Shown here: positions 57,827-64,000 of the stretch, one piece after another
Position numbering within the stretch: position 1 is the first letter of the stretch
How the letters are laid out: each line of letters begins with the position of its first letter
NCBI GenBank assembly: GCA_013327885.1
Contig: JABUMY010000002.1
Coordinates: 124,001 to 188,000, forward strand
Length of the DNA stretch: 64,000 bases
From: Flavisolibacter longurius
GTDB taxonomy: Bacteria; Bacteroidota; Bacteroidia; Chitinophagales; Chitinophagaceae
Reading direction: 5' to 3'
The notes under the pieces: model-generated
The model's input: only the letters and a program-made list of their open reading frames with translations
What the model was told of the DNA's origin: nothing
Databases searched by the model: none
Made by a program: the position numbers and the translations under genes

Positions 57827-59335
57827 TCAATAAGGCAGGTAAAGCCGGCCGGCTTTTGTGCCCATGGCTCTTGGGTAAATGCGCAGGTACACCTGCCCGG
57901 CAACCGGCGTATCGCCATACAAAGTGGTTAAACGGCTATCCGGAAGAAAAAAACTAAGGTGACCACCCAGGGCAACCTTTGTATGCCCGATGGCAAACAG
58001 GTCGTACGAAGTACCGCCCGTTAACGCATGGGTAGGGAAAAGCGTATGGTGGCCAAATACCGCTTCGTCAAGTGTCAGTTCTTCCGCTGACTTCTGCACG
58101 AATTCATAACGGCCATAGACAGCCGTTTTTTTCGCCTGGTGCGACGCTTCCAGCAGCACACCGTGTTCTCCGGCATGGCCCGCCGTTTTGTTCATGCCCC
58201 ACAGGGCGGTGAGATTGGTAAAGGTTTCGCCAAAACCACGCTTGCTGTATTGCACCGAAGCTGTTGTACGGGCTACATCCTCGCCGGGATGCAGCGCTTC
58301 GGGTTCTTTTATCTGCCCATGCGATACCTGCAGCGCCCAGCTTTGCGAAGGATTAAAGGAAAGCCGGCTGCTCCAGGAATCAAATTTTGGCTTGTCGAAA
58401 TTGTACCGGTTCTCATCTGGTTCACGGCCGGTAAAGGCAGAAGCCTCTATCTTGAACTGCCCATAGCGATAACCCAGCGTGGCCACACCAAACGTAATGT
58501 GGGTCGCATCTACCCAGTGGTGGGTTAGCGGCGCATCGGGGTTCATAAAACCCGAAGGACGGTGCACATAAGCCGAGGGACCAAGCGCCGGCTCCCCGGG
58601 ATAACCGAGGTAAAGAAAAAGATCTGACTTCGGTGAAAACGCATGGGCATAGCTCACCGACAATTCGGAGAAAAGATCATGCGGGTGCTGCCGGTCGATG
58701 AGCGGTTTGCCCTTGTAGGTTTCACCGGTTTGAAACAGCAACGGATAGCCTTCTTCTCCCACTGTTAGCGGATCCAGCGAAAGCATGGTGCTGAAATGGA
58801 ACAAGCCGCGGCTCCCCACATTCCGCTGCCCGGTAAACATCCACATGTTGGGTGCATCAAACTTGGCATCGCCCCTGCTGCCGCGGTCAAAAAGGTCCTG
58901 TTTGTTGTAGCGCAAAAACGTGTTGCCGTGCAGCATGTACATCCAGTTTTTAGAATGGTACATATAACCGTACATGGGTGCATTATCGGGCTGCCAGGAG
59001 GTACCCGAGCCGTTTCTTGTCATGGGCAGGTTGCGGGAAAACGCATGGCTCATGTTGTGCGTGGCATGGCCACCCTGTGCGTTGTGACCTCCGTGTGCAG
59101 CGGGTGCGGCCCCGTGCTGCCCGTGGGCGGTTCCTGCAGGCATCTGCATGGATGCTTTGGGCTTTACCGTATCGGTTACGGCCGGCTGGTTGTGATGGCT
59201 ATGATCCTGTGTCGCAGCATCCCTTTTCGGCATTGTATTTTTTGTTGTATCAGGCTTTGGCGCATGCTCGTGGTGCTGCGCCTGCACGGCAACTGCAAAC
59301 ACGATGGCGAGGAGAAGCGTAATTGTTCTTTTCAT
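57827..59335 (-). CDS. His-rich outer-membrane beta-barrel protein, probably metal-related
   Basis: 502 residues from the ATG at 59335. Signal peptide MKRTITLLLAIVFAVAVQAQ, followed by a histidine-rich, proline-rich region of about 70 residues (HHEHAPKPDTTKNTMPKRD, HSHHNQPAVTD, HGQHGAAPAAHGGHNAQGGHATH). Then a barrel of about 400 residues rich in aromatic strands (GYMYHSKNWMYMLHGNTFLRYNKQD, SVSYAHAFSPKSDLFLYLGYPGEPALGPSAYVHRPSG). The frame is open to 59566 but the signal peptide sets the start. Similar proteins accompany copper or other metal efflux genes, so metal binding at the surface is likely but not proven. Confidence 0.78.
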   Translation of the reverse strand: MKRTITLLLAIVFAVAVQAQHHEHAPKPDTTKNTMPKRDAATQDHSHHNQPAVTDTVKPKASMQMPAGTAHGQHGAAPAAHGGHNAQGGHATHNMSHAFSRNLPMTRNGSGTSWQPDNAPMYGYMYHSKNWMYMLHGNTFLRYNKQDLFDRGSRGDAKFDAPNMWMFTGQRNVGSRGLFHFSTMLSLDPLTVGEEGYPLLFQTGETYKGKPLIDRQHPHDLFSELSVSYAHAFSPKSDLFLYLGYPGEPALGPSAYVHRPSGFMNPDAPLTHHWVDATHITFGVATLGYRYGQFKIEASAFTGREPDENRYNFDKPKFDSWSSRLSFNPSQSWALQVSHGQIKEPEALHPGEDVARTTASVQYSKRGFGETFTNLTALWGMNKTAGHAGEHGVLLEASHQAKKTAVYGRYEFVQKSAEELTLDEAVFGHHTLFPTHALTGGTSYDLFAIGHTKVALGGHLSFFLPDSRLTTLYGDTPVAGQVYLRIYPRAMGTKAGRLYLPY

Positions 59336-59695
59336 AAAAACAGGCTTAATGACAGGCACGGTTGCCTTTTTCAGTTGATAATATGTATGGGAAAGAAAGG
59401 TCAAAAAACCTGCCACGGCGCTTGGCAGAAAAGCGGGCTGGTGGCTGGGAGTTGTTTTCAGCACATTTTCTCCTGGGAATTTGTGTTGTCTGTTGTTCGG
59501 GTAGGTGAGGGTGATTCGTGGTTTCATTATTTGAATTGATTTGTTGCCACAAAGCTCCGGCTGCAAGGTGCCCTGCTTGTTACAGAATCTTTGGAAAGAT
59601 GTACATCGTATTGTGAGTGGTGAATCTTATGGTAGGAGCAAGCACTGCACAGGCATTCGCTCATGTTCAGCGGAACAATTTGGTAACTTTACCGC
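59336..59695. other. intergenic stretch, no gene seen
   Basis: Contains the long 5' region of the His-rich gene and a two-unit remnant of a heptamer repeat at 59613-59626 (GTGAGTG, GTGAATC). Nothing else supportable. Confidence 0.5.
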
Positions 59696-59935
59696 ATGGA
59701 ACTAAAAGACATCATTGTAACTGACCCTGAGGTCTTAAGTGGACAGCCCGTTTTTAAGGGGACACGTGTTCCTGTGGAAACACTTTTCGACCATTTAGAA
59801 GCAGGTGTACCCCTGGAAGAGTTTTTAGAGGATTTTCCCACCGTCACGAAAGAGCAAGCTATCGCAACACTTGAAATTGCGAACAAGCTTTTGACGTCTA
59901 AAAACATTGCAAAGTTGTATGAAATTGCTGCTTGA
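59696..59935 (+). CDS. DUF433 family antitoxin-like protein
   Basis: 79 residues. DUF433 signature: IIVTDPEVLSGQPVFKGTRVPVETLFDHLEAGVPLEEFLEDFPTVTKEQAIATLEIA, the whole length of the family. These small HTH proteins pair with DUF5615 PIN-like nucleases as VapBC-type toxin-antitoxin modules. The downstream partner overlaps it by 17 bases. A TAACTTTA box 4 bases before the ATG may be the promoter. Confidence 0.92.
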   Translation: MELKDIIVTDPEVLSGQPVFKGTRVPVETLFDHLEAGVPLEEFLEDFPTVTKEQAIATLEIANKLLTSKNIAKLYEIAA

Positions 59936-60248
59936 CGAAAATCTGCCAAAGCGGCTCAAGACAGATTTCGCGGAACATGAAATTTATACCGTCAGGGATA
60001 AAGGATGGAACGGAATCAAAAACGGTCAATTGCTCCAATTGATGATAGAAGAAGGCTTTCATGCGCTGCTAACGTTTGACAAAAACCTGCAAAATCAGCA
60101 GAACTTTCAGAAATACACAATCTCCGTTTTCGTTCTTTCGGCTTTTAATAATACCTATGCAGAACTTACGAAGTTATCTCCTAAAGTGAATGCGTATTTA
60201 CACAAAGAGACTATACCAGTTGGCCCCATTCTCATCAAAGCCAACTGA
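59919..60248 (+). CDS. DUF5615 PIN-like toxin
   Basis: 109 residues from the ATG at 59919, overlapping DUF433. MKLLLDENLPKRLKTDF holds the first catalytic acidic residues of the PIN-like fold, and LLTFDKNLQNQQNFQKY the second. The remainder is alpha/beta. Probable RNase toxin of the pair. AT-rich relative to the window, as often in mobile TA modules. Confidence 0.9.
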   Translation: MKLLLDENLPKRLKTDFAEHEIYTVRDKGWNGIKNGQLLQLMIEEGFHALLTFDKNLQNQQNFQKYTISVFVLSAFNNTYAELTKLSPKVNAYLHKETIPVGPILIKAN

Positions 60249-60748
60249 GCTATCACCCGACAGCGAAAATCGATCGTTTACGTATTTGACACCACTTAGA
60301 TAGATGAACAAATGACCAAAACCTGTACATCCGTTTATCACCAGCTTTTTTTATAGTCTGCACAAACAGGAATACGCAGGATGCGTTTAACAAAAAGGGC
60401 CGAGCGAAATGGTTTCGGAAGTGTTTCCGTGGATTTGTTATCGCCTTCGCTTATAGAGGGCTTTGACTTTTTGGATGATGGGAAACTTTCGCTGCAAATC
60501 CTGTTGAAATCTTCTGCTGATTGCAATGAAAATGGCTTTTGCAAGAATGTAGCAATCAATAACACCTGTTCCTTACCGGTAGCAAATTCGTTTATCATAC
60601 CTATCGACACTTTGTTGCACCGCTTACACAACCTGGCACTATAGCAAAGCTTCCCCACTTAAAACTAGTTTGGTTTAAAGCTGAAGCTGCGCTGCTGTAC
60701 GCAGTATGGTTTGTTTTTTGAAGCGCTCTTGTTCTCAATTTAAATATC
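60249..60748. other. intergenic stretch, no convincing gene
   Basis: Overlapping frames occur on both strands (60381-60644 + and 60338-60658 -), but neither shows a domain, signal or neighbour logic. I leave them unannotated. The stretch is AT-rich and may be remnant DNA behind the toxin-antitoxin pair. Confidence 0.5.
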
Positions 60749-61645
60749 ATGAACAAAAAAGATAACAAGCAGGTACAGAACCCTGTGGACCAGCATCCCA
60801 AACCACCTTACCCGGAGCAGAAACAACAGGAAATGCCCGGCACCGAAAAAGAAATGACGCCAAAGGCCGATCACGGCGAAGCGTCGTACAAAGGTTCGGG
60901 CCGGCTAACAGGTCGTAAAGCCATTATTACCGGTGGCGATTCGGGCATTGGCCGTGCGGTTGCCATTGCCTTTGCCCGCGAAGGAGCCGATGTGCTGATC
61001 TCTTACCTGAGCGAACACGAAGACGCAAAAGAAACTGCGAAGTGGGTGGAAAAAGCGGGGCGCAAAGCAGTGTTGGTGCCCGGCGACATCCAGGAAGAAG
61101 CGCATTGCAAAATGATCGTTGACAAAGCCGTAAAAGAACTGGGCGGACTGGACATCCTGGTGAACAATGCAGCCTACCAAAATACCTATGAATCCATCCA
61201 GGAAATCAGCGAAGAAGAGCTGGACCGCACCTACCGCACCAATATCTACGCCATGTATTACCTGTGCAAAGCGGCAGAGCCTCATCTTAAACCGGGCAGC
61301 TCGGTGATCAACACCACGTCGGTGCAGGCCTACAAGCCGTCGCCCAACCTGCTGGCCTATGCACCTACCAAGGGCGCCATACAAAACTTTACGGCCGCAA
61401 TGGGGCAGATGTGGGGCGAAAAAGGCATCCGGGTGAACTGCGTGGCACCGGGCCCCATCTGGACGCCGCTGATCCCTTCGACCATGCCGGAAGAAAAGGT
61501 AAAAAACTTTGGATAGGACGTTGCCCTGGGCCGTGCCGGTCAACCGGCGGAACTGGCAGGGGCTTTTGTGCTACTGGCTACGCAGGACGCCAGTTATATG
61601 ACCTGCTCCACCATCCAGGTAACGGGCGGAACGCCTACGATTTGA
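60749..61645 (+). pseudogene. SDR-family oxidoreductase interrupted by an in-frame amber codon
   Basis: The reading frame encodes a glycan/YhdF-type SDR. A disordered N-terminal 45 residues carry DQHPKPPYPEQKQQEMPG. The Rossmann glycine motif is GGDSGIGRAVAIAFAREGADV, NNAAYQNTYESI follows, and the catalytic Tyr-xxx-Lys is in YAPTKGAIQNF. At 61514-61516 a TAG follows KVKNFG. The same frame then continues with the expected family sequence (DVALGRAGQPAELAGAFVLLATQDASYMTCSTIQVTGG) to a TGA at 61645. So one codon, normally a Ser/Ala/Lys/Gln in relatives, has become a stop, removing the last 43 residues. It is a pseudogene, a sequencing error or a read-through gene. Confidence 0.85.
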
Positions 61646-61700
61646 TGCGGACCTGGTAGGAATTATCGTTTGTGCAAAACCGTTAGCTTTTCAAATGTTG

Positions 61701-62294
61701 TCAGAAGGCAGGTTTTTGCAGGGTGAATTGCGGTGATTGTTCGCTTCTAGCGGCAGGTTCAGCCAGCGATGTTATGGCCACGGCCATCAGCGACCAGGTA
61801 ACGGCCGAATACAGGTTGCCAACCAACAGCACACCCTGCGTTCGCGAGAACAAGGCCCAAAGCACCACTACAAACGGAAGCCATAAACCCACCAGCAGCG
61901 GCATCAACCGTTGCCAGCCTGTCAATACATTTTTGGCATAAATGGTAATGCCCGTAACCAGCATACACAGGTTACTGAGCGGCCAGAAAAGGTCAAGGAT
62001 AGTATAGAGCGTTGTGCCGGCCCGCGGCTCGATACATTCATAAAGGTTCCAGCAATTGGCCAGGGTAAGAAAAGCCATTTGCACAGCAAATAGAATTCTT
62101 CCAAAACGCCCCTCACCAAAGGCGCCTACCTGTTTAAGGGCAACCACGGAGCACATCCATGCGGTGATGTAAACAAGGTTAAGGAGTCCGGAAACGGAAT
62201 TGCTTTGAAAAGGGTCTAAGCCATTGCGCATGGAATCGATCAACAAAAAAGGAGCGCCTAAAAGGCCGATGGTAGCAAGCGTTCGTGTGTTCAT
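61701..62294 (-). CDS. integral membrane protein, 197 aa
   Basis: 197 residues from the ATG at 62294 with six hydrophobic helices (TLATIGLLGAPFLLIDSM, VSGLLNLVYITAWMCSVVALKQ, RILFAVQMAFLTLANCWNLYE, TILDLFWPLSNLCMLVTGITIYAKNVL, LMPLLVGLWLPFVVVLWALF and VGNLYSAVTWSLMAVAITSLAE). No known transporter motif. The frame is open further upstream to 62603, but those codons have no membrane character and cross a hairpin. Function unknown. Confidence 0.68.
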   Translation of the reverse strand: MNTRTLATIGLLGAPFLLIDSMRNGLDPFQSNSVSGLLNLVYITAWMCSVVALKQVGAFGEGRFGRILFAVQMAFLTLANCWNLYECIEPRAGTTLYTILDLFWPLSNLCMLVTGITIYAKNVLTGWQRLMPLLVGLWLPFVVVLWALFSRTQGVLLVGNLYSAVTWSLMAVAITSLAEPAARSEQSPQFTLQKPAF

Positions 62295-62401
62295 GGTTGT
62301 AGGTTTGGTAGGGCAAACATCGGTTGTGTGGCCTGCTGCGGCAAGAGGAGGTTGTTTGAATTGCGGAGAAAAGGGTTTTAATCGTGGGGACGGCTTCGTA
62401 G

Positions 62402-62422
62402 GGACATGCTCCTGGCATGTCC
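62402..62422. repeat. short palindromic repeat
   Basis: GGACATGC and GCATGTCC pair perfectly around a 5-base loop, preceded by CGTAG. A related but diverged GGTC/GGCGTGTCC stretch occurs at about 62897-62917. Looks like a dispersed REP-type element. A second hairpin, CCACCTTTT/AAAAGGTGG, is at 62490-62516. Confidence 0.55.
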
Positions 62423-62803
62423 TTGCCACGGTTGTAGGAAAGAATAAAGATTGTCTTTGGTTTTGTCTTTCTTTTTGTTGGTTTGTTTTCCACCTTTTCT
62501 CTCCCCGAAAAGGTGGAGCCAAAAGTTCAAGGAAAAAGCAAACGCTCCGCTGCTTTTTCCAAGCCAACGCACAACATCCCTCTTTATTGATTGCTAGGTT
62601 CATTTTGTAAGCAGTTTTCCTCTTTCATTACTTTCTTCACTTCTGATAACAGCATGCTAATAATTCTATCAGCTGATTTTGCAAGAAACGGCAAGCGCTG
62701 TATTGCGCTACTCTTTTCTACTGTAAAAAGATGCATTAGCCAATGCGCAATAAGGCGCTGAACCAGCGGGATTGAGAATCTTAGGAAGTGCTGTTTCTTG
62801 TTT

Positions 62804-62883
62804 GAGAATTGAATATTGAGCGTTGATTATTGAACATTTATTGCTGCATTTATTGAGATATTGCGAATTGCTTATTGATTATT
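62804..62883 (-). repeat. heptamer tandem array N (GnnnATT units)
   Basis: About ten units of a 7-bp pattern (GAGAATT, GAATATT, GATTATT, GCTTATT; two units stretched to 8 bases). It is the longest and most AT-rich array and lies in the 732-base gap 62295-63026, where no gene is seen. Confidence 0.75.
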
Positions 62884-63026
62884 GCCTGCATCCGTAGGGT
62901 CAACGCCGCGGCGTGTCCTGGATGATGTGTGTTGGCATCCATCATCGGAAAAAAGCATTGCATAAATTGGAGAAACGATCGGACAATAGCAGTGCTTTCG
63001 CTAAAAACAATATAGTTTGAAGGCAC

Positions 63027-63368
63027 CTACCTTGTAATGGCCGTGATAACCAGTTTTTCTGCGCAGCAGGGAGCCTGCGCTGCTTGCGGGGCCGCTTTTA
63101 CATCGCCGCTTACTGTTACCACCAGGTCACTCTGGTAAAATTCCATGGGCAGGTTGCAGGGGAGCAAGCGGGTGTCGATGGCGCCTTCCTCCACCAGGTA
63201 AACCGGCTCCGTGATGGTAGCCGTTAATTTAACAGTAGCCTTTTTGTTGGTTAGTTGCCTCGTGGTAGGTTCATCGGCAAAACAGCCGGCTGGCTTGTCG
63301 TCCTTTTTACAGGAGGTGAACAGCGAAAGCAAAACGGACAGGACCATCCAAATAGTGGCGGGTTTCAT
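63027..63368 (-). CDS. small lipoprotein, 113 aa
   Basis: 113 residues with a lipobox: MKPATIWMVLSVLLSLFTSCKKDDK, the cysteine after LFTS being the likely lipidated residue. Four further cysteines (CFADEPTT, LLPCNLP, APCCAEKL) suggest disulfides. The mature domain is a small beta structure (ATVKLTATITEPVYLVEEG). No family recognised. Confidence 0.78.
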   Translation of the reverse strand: MKPATIWMVLSVLLSLFTSCKKDDKPAGCFADEPTTRQLTNKKATVKLTATITEPVYLVEEGAIDTRLLPCNLPMEFYQSDLVVTVSGDVKAAPQAAQAPCCAEKLVITAITR

Positions 63369-63445
63369 GCAGTGCTTTTTCTTCTTGACAACAACGGTAT
63401 GGCAAACGTTGCACCTGTCGACTGCCCTGCCTGACGAAAAACCGG

Positions 63446-63874
63446 TTATTGCAAGCTCTCGTTACCAATGCCGGAGCAAAGGGTATAAAAATCACTGGCG
63501 GTTTTGATGGAATCCCTGTACGAGGAAGGCTTGATGATATAGGCATGGGCACCCAGGGCCATGCACTCTTCTTTTTCCCGCGGGTTCAGCGACGTGGAAT
63601 AAATAATCACCGGTATCTCTTTCAGCGCAGCGTTGCTTTTGATGTGTTTCAGAGTTTGCTTGCCGTTAAGCCGCGGCATGTTCAGGTCAAGGATGATGGC
63701 TTTCGGCAGTTGGTTTTCTTCCACGCAGCGCTGCAGGTATTGCACGGCCGCCTCACCGTTTTCCTCGTAATGCAAACAAGAGCGGTAACCCAGTTCGTCA
63801 AAGGCATCGCTCAGGAGCATCCAATCCTCTTCGTCATCATCCACCATCAAAATGGATACGCTGTTTTCTTTCAT
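63446..63874 (-). CDS. single-domain response regulator
   Basis: 142 residues from the ATG at 63874, a CheY-like receiver only. Acidic pocket in VSILMVDDDEEDWMLL, phosphoacceptor in KAIILDLNMPRLNGKQTLKHI, threonine/serine in IYSTSLNPREKEE, lysine in AYIIKPSSY. The insertion of EENQLPKA before the aspartate is typical of the Rcp1/CheY-like relay regulators of this phylum. Its ATG overlaps the stop of the upstream kinase gene (ATGA), so the two are coupled. Confidence 0.92.
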   Translation of the reverse strand: MKENSVSILMVDDDEEDWMLLSDAFDELGYRSCLHYEENGEAAVQYLQRCVEENQLPKAIILDLNMPRLNGKQTLKHIKSNAALKEIPVIIYSTSLNPREKEECMALGAHAYIIKPSSYRDSIKTASDFYTLCSGIGNESLQ

Positions 63875-64000
63875 TCGCTTTTTGATTGCGTAACCGGCAA
63901 AGTAACAATAAATGTTGAACCCGCACCAACCTTGCTGCGGGCTGTAATGTTGCCCTGGTGCAAAGCAACAATTTTCTGGCAAATGGCCAATCCCAGGCCG
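63871..64000 (-). CDS. histidine kinase, C-terminal end only (truncated by window)
   Basis: In the frame running off the window edge the minus strand reads GLGLAICQKIVALHQGNITARSK and VGAGSTFIVTLPVTQSKSE before TGA at 63871-63873. This is the G2 box and the last strand of a histidine kinase ATPase domain. Only 42 codons are visible. It is followed in an ATGA overlap by the single-domain response regulator, a phytochrome-type or PAS kinase relay pair. Confidence 0.85.
   Translation of the reverse strand, partial: GLGLAICQKIVALHQGNITARSKVGAGSTFIVTLPVTQSKSE

Noticed and set aside
60338-60658. 106-codon minus frame and the overlapping 87-codon + frame at 60381
   Set aside because: No homology features, no context; both overlap, so at most one could be real and neither is supported.

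Overview
The window looks like a chromosomal segment of a Bacteroidota bacterium, most likely a Chitinophagaceae-type soil or freshwater organism. This rests on several lines of evidence. There is a protein with a gliding-motility/T9SS type B C-terminal domain, a TonB-dependent receptor with an outer-membrane beta-barrel family layout, and a DUF5723 protein. Menaquinone synthesis runs by the futalosine route (mqnC), and transketolase is split. Several promoters match the Bacteroidota form (TTTG, then 19-20 bases, then TAnnTTTG), and Shine-Dalgarno sequences are rare. No rRNA, tRNA, CRISPR array or complete insertion sequence was seen.

Layout. 1-3500 is visibly AT-richer: a truncated RHS-type protein, a coiled-coil partner and a LuxR-type response regulator. 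3.7-10.8 kb holds a DinB protein, a WYL regulator, a DUF5723 protein, an ECF sigma/anti-sigma/Spy-like operon and an ahpC-ahpD pair. 11-13.7 kb is an mlaEFD-type lipid transport operon. 14.4-20.5 kb has a transketolase subunit, galE and a phosphate module (DUF47, Pit with an inserted PDZ domain, divergent porin). 20.9-33.3 kb has a plug-domain protein, a methyltransferase, an OmpA protein, a LytS/LytTR two-component pair, a TonB receptor and small proteins. 33.5-33.9 kb contains a candidate structured non-coding RNA. 34.4-35.2 kb is a DUF559 nuclease gene between two inverted copies of a ~100 bp palindromic element. 36.7-42.4 kb is an eight-gene stress/detoxification operon with a consensus CRP-type operator next to its Crp/Fnr regulator gene. 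42.6-46.8 kb pairs two M16 peptidase subunits around an AAA ATPase and a broken toxin-antitoxin pair. 47-57.7 kb holds a retropepsin-PDZ protein, mqnC, a T9SS cargo protein, pncA, an oxidoreductase, a hybrid-free histidine kinase and nudK. 57.8-64 kb ends with a His-rich outer-membrane protein, a DUF433/DUF5615 pair, an SDR gene carrying an in-frame amber codon, and a split kinase/regulator pair at the edge.

The most striking signal is not a gene. About twenty intergenic arrays of degenerate 7-bp tandem repeats are scattered from 7.4 to 62.9 kb. Each array has its own unit sequence, but all fit one loose pattern (N-R-S-A-R-T-N or close). At least eleven begin within about 35 bases after a stop codon with the same strand polarity relative to the gene, so they would lie in 3' untranslated regions. 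I know of no description of such arrays in Bacteroidota; cyanobacterial heptameric STRR repeats are the nearest parallel I can name.
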